Positions 8,623-17,036 of a stretch of 37,321 nt of DNA are shown here, one piece after another. How positions within the stretch are numbered: the stretch's first letter is position 1; every line of letters begins with the position of its first letter. Below the pieces are notes generated by a model. It saw nothing but the letters and a program-made list of their open reading frames with translations, made no database searches and was not told the origin of the DNA. The DNA lies in the NCBI GenBank assembly GCA_021200215.1, contig JAJQGV010000140.1:1-37321 (forward strand). Reading direction: 5' to 3'. The translations under genes were made by a program, and so were the position numbers. The stretch comes from Ruminococcus sp. (lineage in GTDB: Bacteria; Bacillota; Clostridia; Oscillospirales; Ruminococcaceae).

Positions 8623-10887
8623 TTAATCTAATGGTTGATTACTTAGTTTTATCAAATCTTCAAACTCAGAGCTTGGAATAGGTTTAGAATAGTAGTAACT
8701 TTGAATCAATATGTTGTAACCTAGTGAACGTAGATAGTTAATCTGTTCAGTAGTTTCAACACCTTCAGCAACAACTCTAACTCCCAACTCATGAGCAAGT
8801 CTAATAGTGTTGTATACTATTATGTTAGATTTTTCAACATCTTGATTGTCTATATCTCTAAAGAAACCGCCATCTAACTTAACTATATCAATAGGTAGTT
8901 CTTTTAAAGAGTTTAAAGAGGAATATCCTGCACCGAAGTCATCTATTGAAACAGAAAATCCATAGCTACGCAACTTTTTAACGGTATCTATTAATAGTTC
9001 CTTGTTGTCGAAGAAAGCACTTTCAGTGACTTCAAGTTCTATTAAGTTATGTGAAAGTTTATAGCTATCTACCAACCTAAGAATATTCTTAGCTAGAGTC
9101 TTATCGGCAAAGGACGCCCTAGAAAGATTCACCGATATAGGTACTACTTTTAAGCCATCATCTAGCCATTTGCGTTGTTTTTTGCATACAGACTCTACCA
9201 TATATTTATCTAAGGTTATAATGCAACCATTATTTTCAAATATCGGTATAAATTCAGCTGGACTTATAAAAGTACCATCTGATTTTTTCCAACGTACTAG
9301 AGCTTCTCCAGCAGATAGAGTTTCTAACATTAAATCATACTTAGGTTGTACGAACAGTTGAAACTCTTCATTTAAGATAGCATCATCGAACTGTTTTAGA
9401 ATCTCAGTTTCTCGAATAATCTTGTCATGCATTTCTTTAGTGAAGAAACTTATAGTTTCTTTAAGAGTAAAGTCTTTAAGTTTATCATTGTCTTTAGACA
9501 TATTAGCCATAGTACTCATACGATTTATAGATACGTTCTTATTATCGGCAACGTACACACCGAAAGCAAATCGTAGACCGTTCAAACTTTGTGAGGCACT
9601 CAATTGTGATGAGAACTCTTTTAAGCGTTCACGCATGGACTTCTCATCTGTATATAGTAAGAACATATCGAAGTTGTCGGCAGTATTATGGGCACAATAC
9701 TCTTTACGTTTTATAAAGCCGTTCATAATTTTGTCAATTTCCACTAAGACTTCATTAGCACGTTTATGCCCGTAGATATCGCAGAATATTCTATACTTGT
9801 ATATATCAAACGATACTAAAGCGTACCTATTCTTACCCTTTTGAATTTCTCTGTAAGCATCTTGTTTAAACTTTAGCCAGTTAGTACCACCAGTAACCGT
9901 ATCCAAATATAATGCTTTTTTTAATTTATGATTAGCACAAGCATTTCTAACCATAAATATTATTAATATTATTATAAAGGTTGCTATTATGGTACTAACC
10001 ATAGCAATGGAAAGCGATAGTAAGTCTTTAACTTCGGCATCTTTGTTAGTAGATGAACGTCCTAAAATGATAGTCCAATCGTTTACTCCTATAGAATGTT
10101 CATACCACATGGTTGGATATGTATCTGGTGAAGTTAAAACACTCTTAATGGATTTTATGAACTTACTAAAGGTAATAGTTCCAATATCGTTCTGATTAGA
10201 TGAATAGATTTGCCCATCGTTATATGAAATAGAAGTATAATCAAAGTTAGGGTCAGCGTCATCACTGTAAGCAATAACGTTCTTGTCTGAATCTAATATA
10301 TAGAAGCCCATGTCATTCCAATCTTCAAGGAGTATCTTGTTTGAACTTATTACAGATGGTAATTCAGCGACTATAAAGAACTTAAACTGATTATCATCAT
10401 CTATAGTTGGAATTATATATAGTAATGTATCATCTTGACATACTATAGATTGTGTAGTATAGTCTAAATCATGAAAAAATTCACTGTTAGAGATATCTAC
10501 ATCATTATTAAGATAGTCAAAACCTATACCGTCATCGTTTACTATATACATAGTAGAGTATCCGTTGTACCTAACCATATTACCCAAATACGCTCTTACT
10601 ATGTAAGTATTTACGCTCGGATATTCAAGCTTACATATTTCATTGGCATAATCTTGAATAGTACTACAATCGTTAGATATAATATCGGTTACCTTATTAG
10701 CAGTAGTCTTTGCCATAGAATCGTAGTTAGAGTTCTTGTAGTATATTAAAGAATCCAACATATACCCACTATATGACATACCACATATGGTAAGTATTAT
10801 AAAACTTAATATTATTATTATAGACGTAGGTAGGAACTTGCTCCTACCTATGTTAGAATTGATAGTATTCTTCTCTTTATTATTCAC
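8623..10887 (-). CDS. Membrane-anchored degenerate GGDEF plus EAL domain c-di-GMP phosphodiesterase
   Basis: N-terminal TM, extracellular sensor region, second TM; GGDEF site reads 'TADNF'; EAL motifs 'GEALVRW', 'VNLSR', 'EVTESAF', 'DDFGAGYSSL', 'VKLDG', 'VAEGVET' present. Confidence 0.9.
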   Translation of the reverse strand: MNNKEKNTINSNIGRSKFLPTSIIIILSFIILTICGMSYSGYMLDSLIYYKNSNYDSMAKTTANKVTDIISNDCSTIQDYANEICKLEYPSVNTYIVRAYLGNMVRYNGYSTMYIVNDDGIGFDYLNNDVDISNSEFFHDLDYTTQSIVCQDDTLLYIIPTIDDDNQFKFFIVAELPSVISSNKILLEDWNDMGFYILDSDKNVIAYSDDADPNFDYTSISYNDGQIYSSNQNDIGTITFSKFIKSIKSVLTSPDTYPTMWYEHSIGVNDWTIILGRSSTNKDAEVKDLLSLSIAMVSTIIATFIIILIIFMVRNACANHKLKKALYLDTVTGGTNWLKFKQDAYREIQKGKNRYALVSFDIYKYRIFCDIYGHKRANEVLVEIDKIMNGFIKRKEYCAHNTADNFDMFLLYTDEKSMRERLKEFSSQLSASQSLNGLRFAFGVYVADNKNVSINRMSTMANMSKDNDKLKDFTLKETISFFTKEMHDKIIRETEILKQFDDAILNEEFQLFVQPKYDLMLETLSAGEALVRWKKSDGTFISPAEFIPIFENNGCIITLDKYMVESVCKKQRKWLDDGLKVVPISVNLSRASFADKTLAKNILRLVDSYKLSHNLIELEVTESAFFDNKELLIDTVKKLRSYGFSVSIDDFGAGYSSLNSLKELPIDIVKLDGGFFRDIDNQDVEKSNIIVYNTIRLAHELGVRVVAEGVETTEQINYLRSLGYNILIQSYYYSKPIPSSEFEDLIKLSNQPLD

Positions 10888-10958
10888 TTTAACAGTACAC
10901 TTTCTTAGTTATTTTATTTTAACTTATACGCTTATGGAACGTAACTAAATATAGGGAA

Positions 10959-12704
10959 TTAATAGTTTAGCAAGTTATTTTTTAATGTAAGTAAATCCAA
11001 TACATTAACATAGCCATCTTGATTTATATCAAAGACTAAACTATTGGTATTATTGCCTATTAAATAGGATTTAAGTTCTAACAAATCCTTAGCATTGATA
11101 TCGCCATCTAAGTTGATATCTAAGAGGGTGTTATCATCTATGATGTCAGTAACATTCGTAGTAGATGTTGTATCGATTTCAGTAGAAGTTTCAGATATAG
11201 TAGTAGTACTTTGAGTATCATCTGTAGTAAACTGTTGAGATGTAGTAACTGCAGTAGTAGTAGTAATGTTGGTTGTAGACTCTTCAGAAGTAGTAACTGT
11301 AGTATCTATAGTAGTAGTAGTGGTAGTAGTCACATTGCTAACAACATCAGCACCACTTAAATAGTCTTGATACCATTCTTCAACGTTGCATATTACTTGA
11401 ATGTTAGTAGCGAAGTCACTTCTGGTATAGTCCAAGTTAGGTTCAAATTGAGCGATAAGATATCCATCTTGAATGTTTATACCATATATAGCATCGCTAC
11501 TACTAGAGTATGTATATACATAGCCTAATAAGTTTCCGTCTATATCCATTGCAATTATACTATCAGGTGTATTGTAGAAGATTACATCTTTGTATGGATT
11601 CAAACTACTAAACTTATCTGAATAGAACACCTTAGAAGATTGACTAAAATCTGCCCAATACTTATTAGAAAGTATATTAGATATGGACGTTAAGGTATCT
11701 TGAGAGAAATCATATTGACAGAACTTTCCGTCATCTATGTAGAATAGTTTGCCATCTATTGCTACACATGGGCAATGGCTAGATTTAAACTCACACGCTT
11801 GATAATCTGTATCGGTAGCAGATACATCTTCATAAGTATACCAATCTCCATGAGTACTATATATTTCCTCATCGGTTAGCATAAAGTAGTTATGGTTTGC
11901 CCAACCTAACAGTTGATAGGTATAGTCGTCCCAAGTTACATCTACTTGATAGTATTCGCCATCTAAGTTGACTATGTTCCAAGTATGATTAATATCATCA
12001 CTTATTACAGTATATGAATCTATGCCCAACTTATTTAGTATATAGTTGTATGTCAACATATAAGCTTGACATACTCCTGAACCATTTACCACAAAGTTAT
12101 ACATATCGAACGTACCTAAAGTTGAATCATAGTAGAAGTTAGCACATATATAGTCATGCACTGCTAAAGCCTTTTCTTTATCGCTCATGGAATCGTCTAA
12201 CCTAGATATTATCTCATCAAACTTGTTATCTATTGTAGCCAACTGTTCAGAATATTCTTCTTCGGTACAAGTATAGTTAAGTACTAACTGTTTAACTTTT
12301 CTACCTAAAGAACCTGTAGCATAGCTTGAATCCAATGAGAAAAGTTCTGGGTGGGTTAAACGAATCTTATTTAGAGTTTCTTTTATAATGTCTACATTGG
12401 AAGTAGTTATACCATAGCTAGATATATCGATTGTGGTGTTAAAGTTCTCAATATTCTCTATTAAATATTCCTCAAGTGATAGTTCACTATTACTAGTGGT
12501 GAGTTCCTCAACGCTGGTAGTGGATAGATAGAAACTATCCAATTGATAGACATCGAACACCTTAGATGGTAGAGTACCAACATCAAGAGATTGTACCTCA
12601 GTAGTTAATTCATCGGCACTTGCTGATATTCCCCCTATTAACACTGTGGAAAGTAATCCAGTAGCCAAAGCACCTACTAGATATTTAGTTTTAAACGTTT
12701 TCAT
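10959..12704 (-). CDS. Secreted transglutaminase-like domain protein with Thr-rich linker and C-terminal type I dockerin
   Basis: Signal peptide; 'GSGVCQAYMLTYNYIL...INHTWNIVNLDGEYYQVDVTWDD' (Cys-His-Asp); C-terminus 'DINLDGDINAKDLLELKSYL...FDINQDGYVNVLDLLTLKNNLL' = duplicated dockerin Ca-binding repeats. Confidence 0.88.
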   Translation of the reverse strand: MKTFKTKYLVGALATGLLSTVLIGGISASADELTTEVQSLDVGTLPSKVFDVYQLDSFYLSTTSVEELTTSNSELSLEEYLIENIENFNTTIDISSYGITTSNVDIIKETLNKIRLTHPELFSLDSSYATGSLGRKVKQLVLNYTCTEEEYSEQLATIDNKFDEIISRLDDSMSDKEKALAVHDYICANFYYDSTLGTFDMYNFVVNGSGVCQAYMLTYNYILNKLGIDSYTVISDDINHTWNIVNLDGEYYQVDVTWDDYTYQLLGWANHNYFMLTDEEIYSTHGDWYTYEDVSATDTDYQACEFKSSHCPCVAIDGKLFYIDDGKFCQYDFSQDTLTSISNILSNKYWADFSQSSKVFYSDKFSSLNPYKDVIFYNTPDSIIAMDIDGNLLGYVYTYSSSSDAIYGINIQDGYLIAQFEPNLDYTRSDFATNIQVICNVEEWYQDYLSGADVVSNVTTTTTTTIDTTVTTSEESTTNITTTTAVTTSQQFTTDDTQSTTTISETSTEIDTTSTTNVTDIIDDNTLLDINLDGDINAKDLLELKSYLIGNNTNSLVFDINQDGYVNVLDLLTLKNNLLNY

Positions 12705-12803
12705 AAAAAAATCACTCCCTTTAAATGGTATATCTATTGTATTCCTGCTTTCTACTATTAAATTATAACATATTATAAGAGAAAAATCAATTATTTTTGT
12801 TAA

Positions 12804-12835
12804 AAAAATAGACGGATATAAAAATATCCGCCTAT
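12804..12835 (-). terminator. intrinsic terminator downstream of the 128-aa ORF
   Basis: Minus strand: ATAGGCGGATATTTTTATATCCGTCTATTTTTTT. Confidence 0.75.
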
Positions 12836-12846
12836 ATTAATTACAA

Positions 12847-13233
12847 CTATCCCATTATATTGCTCCAATATACATCAATGGCTTGAAACTCAATAGATTT
12901 TTCACAACCTTTTTGGCGTGTATATCCATAATAAGGTTCATAAGCATCTGCAGATGTGATAAATATTCTACTCACTCCATTTTCTAAGATTAGATAGTAT
13001 CCATTATGGTCACCTTCTTTGCCCTTCCAAACAGTATCAAATATGTGGGTTAAGATAAAGTTTTGAGTTTCTTCTTTTACCAAGTAGATTTCATCATATA
13101 GGTAATGTAGATGGTAGTATCTTTCTATAGATAGGTTATTTTCTTTGATATATTGTTCTGCTAGAAGTTTAACCATCTCTTTTTCTATAGGACTTGCTTT
13201 TACCTTTACAAGCATAAGATTATTTTTATTCAT
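12847..13233 (-). CDS. Hypothetical protein (128 aa)
   Basis: ORF overlapping the pncB stop by 8 bp on the same strand; no domain recognised. Confidence 0.65.
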   Translation of the reverse strand: MNKNNLMLVKVKASPIEKEMVKLLAEQYIKENNLSIERYYHLHYLYDEIYLVKEETQNFILTHIFDTVWKGKEGDHNGYYLILENGVSRIFITSADAYEPYYGYTRQKGCEKSIEFQAIDVYWSNIMG

Positions 13234-14680
13234 AGTGTGTAATCTCCTTAAAATGTTTATTTAGAAGTTCTTGTTTAACGTTCCAAAGTTCTTGGGATAA
13301 ATCCACATAGTATTCATGAGGATTTTCAAAACGTTTAACTTCGTCCCAGATTAAATCTAATTGATTAGAACAGTACTGTTTAATATCTTCAATGTTTGGT
13401 GATTGGTATACACATTGACCATCTTTAAATATAGGAACTAACAGAGGTTTAACAGTAAAATCTGTTAGAGTTTTCTTTTTATAGGTCTGTACGGGGTGGA
13501 ATATAGTGTAAGGTTTGGTGCTGTCGATAGTTTCATCATGTAGTGTTATAACATCTGCAATAGCTTTATTAGTTTCATTATCGAATAGGCGATACAACAT
13601 CTTAAAGGCTGGAGTAGTAATCTTAGTAGCATTTTCAGATAGTTTAATCTTTGGAGATAGTTTTCCATCTTCTTCAATAGCAACTAGTTTATATACTCCC
13701 CCGAATACAGGTTCAGATTTAGACGTTACTAACCTTTCACCCACACCAAAGCTATCTATCTTAGCACCTTGTTCTATCAAATCCTTAATGATAAACTCAT
13801 CTAATGAGTTAGATGCCACTATCTTTACTTCTTTCAAACCTGCATCATCAAGCATCTTACGAGCTTTCTTACTTAGATATGCAATATCACCGCTGTCTAT
13901 ACGTATGCCAAAGTTTGAATATCCTTGAGATTTTAACTCTTTAAACACCGTAATAGCGTTAGGCACTCCCGATTTTAACACGTTGTAAGTATCCACCAAT
14001 AGGGTACAAGCATTAGGATATTTTTTAGCATAGGCTCTAAAGCTATCCAATTCAGATGTAAACGCTTGTATCCAACTGTGAGCCATAGTTCCAAGAGCCG
14101 TAACGTTGAAATCTCTATCAGCGATGGCACAAGCAGTTCCACAACAACCACCAATATATGACGCTCTCGCTCCATAGATAGCACCATCATAGCCTTGAGC
14201 TCTCCTAGAGCCAAATTCCATTACTGGTCTACCTTGTGCCGATGTTACTATTCTAACGGCTTTAGTGGTAATCAAACTTTGATGGTTTATAGATAGTAGT
14301 ATCATAGTTTCTATAAACTGAGCTTGTATAATGCTACCTTTAACCGTTATTATAGGTTCATTTGGAAACACTGGAGTACCCTCAGGTACTGCCCAAATAT
14401 CGCAACTAAACTTAAAGTTTCTTAGATACTCTAAGTATTCTTCAGAAAATATTTTCTTAGAACGTAGATATTCAATATCTTTCTCGGTAAAGTGTAAATC
14501 CTTGATATACTCTATAAGCTGTTCCAAACCTGAGAATATTGCATAACCTGCATCGTCTGGACATTTGCGAAAGAACATATCGAACACTGCTACTTTATCT
14601 TGATAGCCATTCTGTAGAAAACCATCACCCATAGTCATTTCATAGAAGTCTACCAACATAGTAAGATTTCTCTTTAACAT
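13226..14680 (-). CDS. pncB: Nicotinate phosphoribosyltransferase
   Basis: 'LTMLVDFYEMTMGDGFL', 'EFGSRRAQGYDGAIYGARASYIGGCCGT', 'GIRIDSGDIAYLSKKARKMLD'. Confidence 0.93.
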   Translation of the reverse strand: MLKRNLTMLVDFYEMTMGDGFLQNGYQDKVAVFDMFFRKCPDDAGYAIFSGLEQLIEYIKDLHFTEKDIEYLRSKKIFSEEYLEYLRNFKFSCDIWAVPEGTPVFPNEPIITVKGSIIQAQFIETMILLSINHQSLITTKAVRIVTSAQGRPVMEFGSRRAQGYDGAIYGARASYIGGCCGTACAIADRDFNVTALGTMAHSWIQAFTSELDSFRAYAKKYPNACTLLVDTYNVLKSGVPNAITVFKELKSQGYSNFGIRIDSGDIAYLSKKARKMLDDAGLKEVKIVASNSLDEFIIKDLIEQGAKIDSFGVGERLVTSKSEPVFGGVYKLVAIEEDGKLSPKIKLSENATKITTPAFKMLYRLFDNETNKAIADVITLHDETIDSTKPYTIFHPVQTYKKKTLTDFTVKPLLVPIFKDGQCVYQSPNIEDIKQYCSNQLDLIWDEVKRFENPHEYYVDLSQELWNVKQELLNKHFKEITHYE

Positions 14681-14854
14681 AAAATATCACTCCTTAAATT
14701 ACATTACAGTATATGTATACAATATTTATTATTATGGCAATAACTAAACCAGATATACTTAGATATCCGTTATTATTGATTTGATTATATCATAATGATA
14801 TTAACTTGTCAAGAGATTTTAAAAAAATATTTTCAAAAAAGTTTTAAAAAACAC

Positions 14855-14883
14855 TTGACATTTTTTAAGATATGTGATATACT
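14855..14883 (+). promoter_or_regulatory. sigma-A promoter of tRNA-Leu
   Basis: TTGACA (14855-14860), 17-nt spacer, TATACT (14878-14883). Confidence 0.75.
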
Positions 14884-14895
14884 ATTAAAGTAATC

Positions 14896-14979
14896 GCCAC
14901 TGTGGTGAAATAGGCAGACACGAGGGACTTAAAATCCCTTGGTAGAAATACCGTACCGGTTCAAGTCCGGTCAGTGGCA
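14896..14979 (+). tRNA. tRNA-Leu (anticodon TAA)
   Basis: Acceptor GCCACTG/CAGTGGC, anticodon loop in 'GGGACTTAAAATCCC', variable arm, TpsiC 'CCGGTTCAAGTCCGG'; 84 nt, no encoded CCA. Confidence 0.95.
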
Positions 14980-14994
14980 TAGTTTTTCGAGTAT

Positions 14995-15034
14995 AATCGT
15001 TCATTCTTGTGAGTGAGCGATTGATTTTTTTATT
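14995..15034 (+). terminator. intrinsic terminator of tRNA-Leu
   Basis: AATCGTTCATTC-ttgt-GAGTGAGCGATT then GATTTTTTT. Confidence 0.8.
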
Positions 15035-15090
15035 CTGTTTGTGCAGAATCATGAAATATTGATTTCTGTGTAGAAATTTAAAAAAAGGTA

Positions 15091-15119
15091 TTGACAAATA
15101 ATAAAATATGATGTATAAT
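15091..15119 (+). promoter_or_regulatory. sigma-A promoter of aldolase-family gene
   Basis: TTGACA (15091-15096), 17-nt spacer, TATAAT (15114-15119). Confidence 0.8.
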
Positions 15120-15238
15120 AATAGCAGTTCTCAAATAGGAGAACTATTGATAATGCTAATTCGCTTTAACGCTTTAAAGCTTAGTGCCTTTAAAGTATCA
15201 AAGAAGGATACATTCTAATTTTTTCAGGAGGTTTTAGT

Positions 15239-16204
15239 ATGGAAACAGGAAATTTAGTATCATTCAGACCAGATATAAAGGTCTTAGATGCTACTATCAG
15301 AGATGGTGGCTTAGTGAACAACTTTGCATTCTCAGATGAGTTCGTTAAAGACTTATACCACGCAAATATAAAGGCAGGAGTGGACTACATGGAGTTCGGC
15401 TACAGAGCTGATAAATCTATATTTAGTGTAGATGACTTTGGAAAGTGGAAGTTCTGTAACGAAGAGGATATTCGTTCTATAGTCGGTGATAACAATACAG
15501 ACCTTAAGATAGCTGTAATGACCGACGTCGGCAGAACCGATTACAAAAACGATGTGATTCCAAAAAGTGAAAGCGTAGTAGACTTAATTAGAGTCGCTAC
15601 ATATGTACATCAAATTCCAACCGCTATAGATATGATTGAGGACGCTAAAAATAAGGGTTATGAAGTATCGGTAAACATAATGGCGGTATCTAAGGTAAAT
15701 GACCAAGATATAACTAACTGTCTTGAGGAACTATCTAAGTCGAGTGCAGATATAATATACCTTGTAGATAGTTTCGGAGCATTCTACCCTGAACAGATTC
15801 GCAGTCTTACCGACAAATACATGAACGTTGCCGAAAGGTGTGGCAAGAAGATAGGTATCCACGCACATAACAATCAGCAGTTAGCGTTTGCAAGTACTAT
15901 AGAGGCTCTAACTCATGGAGCGAGTTACTTAGACGCTACCGTATGTGGCATGGGCAGAGGTGCTGGTAACTGTTTTATGGAAAGTCTACTAGGGTTTTTA
16001 AAGAATCCAAAGTATAGCCTATCCCCTATTATGGACTTAGTTTCTAAGCACATGATAGATATGAAGAAAGATTACACGTGGGGTTATGATATTCCATACC
16101 TACTAACTGGAGTATTAAACAGTCACCCATCTACTGCTATAAAGTTCATAAAGGACGGCAGAACAGACTACTCTAAGTTCCAACAAGAACTATTAGACCT
16201 ATAA
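15239..16204 (+). CDS. DRE-TIM aldolase-family protein (HMGL-like / 4-hydroxy-2-oxovalerate aldolase-like)
   Basis: 'KVLDATIRDGGLVNNFAFSDEFV', 'GIHAHNNQQLAFASTIEALTHGASYLDATVCGMGRGAGN'; preceded by CAGGAGG. Confidence 0.82.
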   Translation: METGNLVSFRPDIKVLDATIRDGGLVNNFAFSDEFVKDLYHANIKAGVDYMEFGYRADKSIFSVDDFGKWKFCNEEDIRSIVGDNNTDLKIAVMTDVGRTDYKNDVIPKSESVVDLIRVATYVHQIPTAIDMIEDAKNKGYEVSVNIMAVSKVNDQDITNCLEELSKSSADIIYLVDSFGAFYPEQIRSLTDKYMNVAERCGKKIGIHAHNNQQLAFASTIEALTHGASYLDATVCGMGRGAGNCFMESLLGFLKNPKYSLSPIMDLVSKHMIDMKKDYTWGYDIPYLLTGVLNSHPSTAIKFIKDGRTDYSKFQQELLDL

Positions 16205-16233
16205 TAACAACAATTCCAACCTTATATATATCT

Positions 16234-16264
16234 TTTGCGGAACATTTTTTTAATGTTCCGCAAA
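16234..16264. terminator. hairpin between convergent genes
   Basis: TTTGCGGAACATT-ttttt-AATGTTCCGCAAA, 13-bp perfect stem. Confidence 0.65.
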
Positions 16265-17017
16265 GTTTTTAATAATATTCAAAAATAGTTGATTCAACAT
16301 TTCCCACGAATTATGTTCTTCATTAGGTAGTTGAGATATTAACTCGCTAATGGTTACAAATTCACTTTCAATATACTCATTAACTTCATGAATCTTATTG
16401 CCATATTCACTTTCAGATGAGTTTATCTTAACCTCTAGTAGGTAATCAATATAAGGTTTCATGTAGGCAGGAAGTTCAGCATCTACAAGTTCAGAAAATA
16501 GCATAGGTGGGGGTGATTTTCTATCTAAAATCCACCTACAAGCTAGTAAAGGTCTAACTATATAGAAGTACTTCTTTAACCTAACAGACTCCCCTTTTAG
16601 AAACTCTCTATAGTTGGACTTAGCGGTATTTAGGTAGTGATATAGTCCCGACTTACATGAGAAATAATTGAATATAGTATCCTTGATAGTGACAAATTCG
16701 GGAGTAGTCTTGTAAACTATAGGAGATAGTGACCATTCAAATATGGTAGGGTTAGATTTATATACCAATCTTAAAACCTTTTGTATATCCCAACCGTTAA
16801 TATCAAAGATGTCATTTAGTTCACAGTTTAGAACATCGGTAGTTTTCTGTAAGGCTAGATAATGCTCCATAGGTCTAACATATATAAACCTAACATCATA
16901 ATCACTATCTTTAGATGCGAAACCCCAAGCTCTACTGCCACTTTCAACGGCATGAAGTATCTTAACGTTGTAGATGCGTTCTATATCATTAAGTTTGAGT
17001 AATATTTTGTCATGCAT
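16250..17017 (-). CDS. Predicted nucleotidyltransferase (RlaP/YcgL-like, DNA polymerase beta superfamily)
   Basis: 'ESGSRAWGFASKDSDYDVRFIYVRP' active-site signature. Confidence 0.8.
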   Translation of the reverse strand: MHDKILLKLNDIERIYNVKILHAVESGSRAWGFASKDSDYDVRFIYVRPMEHYLALQKTTDVLNCELNDIFDINGWDIQKVLRLVYKSNPTIFEWSLSPIVYKTTPEFVTIKDTIFNYFSCKSGLYHYLNTAKSNYREFLKGESVRLKKYFYIVRPLLACRWILDRKSPPPMLFSELVDAELPAYMKPYIDYLLEVKINSSESEYGNKIHEVNEYIESEFVTISELISQLPNEEHNSWEMLNQLFLNIIKNFAEH

Positions 17018-17036
17018 AGCAATACACTCCTTCTAA

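Noticed and set aside
3207-10749. Numerous plus-strand ORFs of 60-140 aa opposite folD, lgt, yfmH/yfmF and the EAL gene
   Set aside because: Lie entirely antisense to strong conserved genes and lack protein-like composition or RBS.
13515-14546. ORFs 13515-13928, 13975-14214 and 14331-14546 overlapping pncB
   Set aside because: Antisense or alternate-frame shadows of a well-conserved gene.
14885-15097. 70-aa minus ORF over tRNA-Leu ('MPLTGLEPVRYFYQGILSP')
   Set aside because: Antisense translation of a tRNA gene, a classic false ORF.
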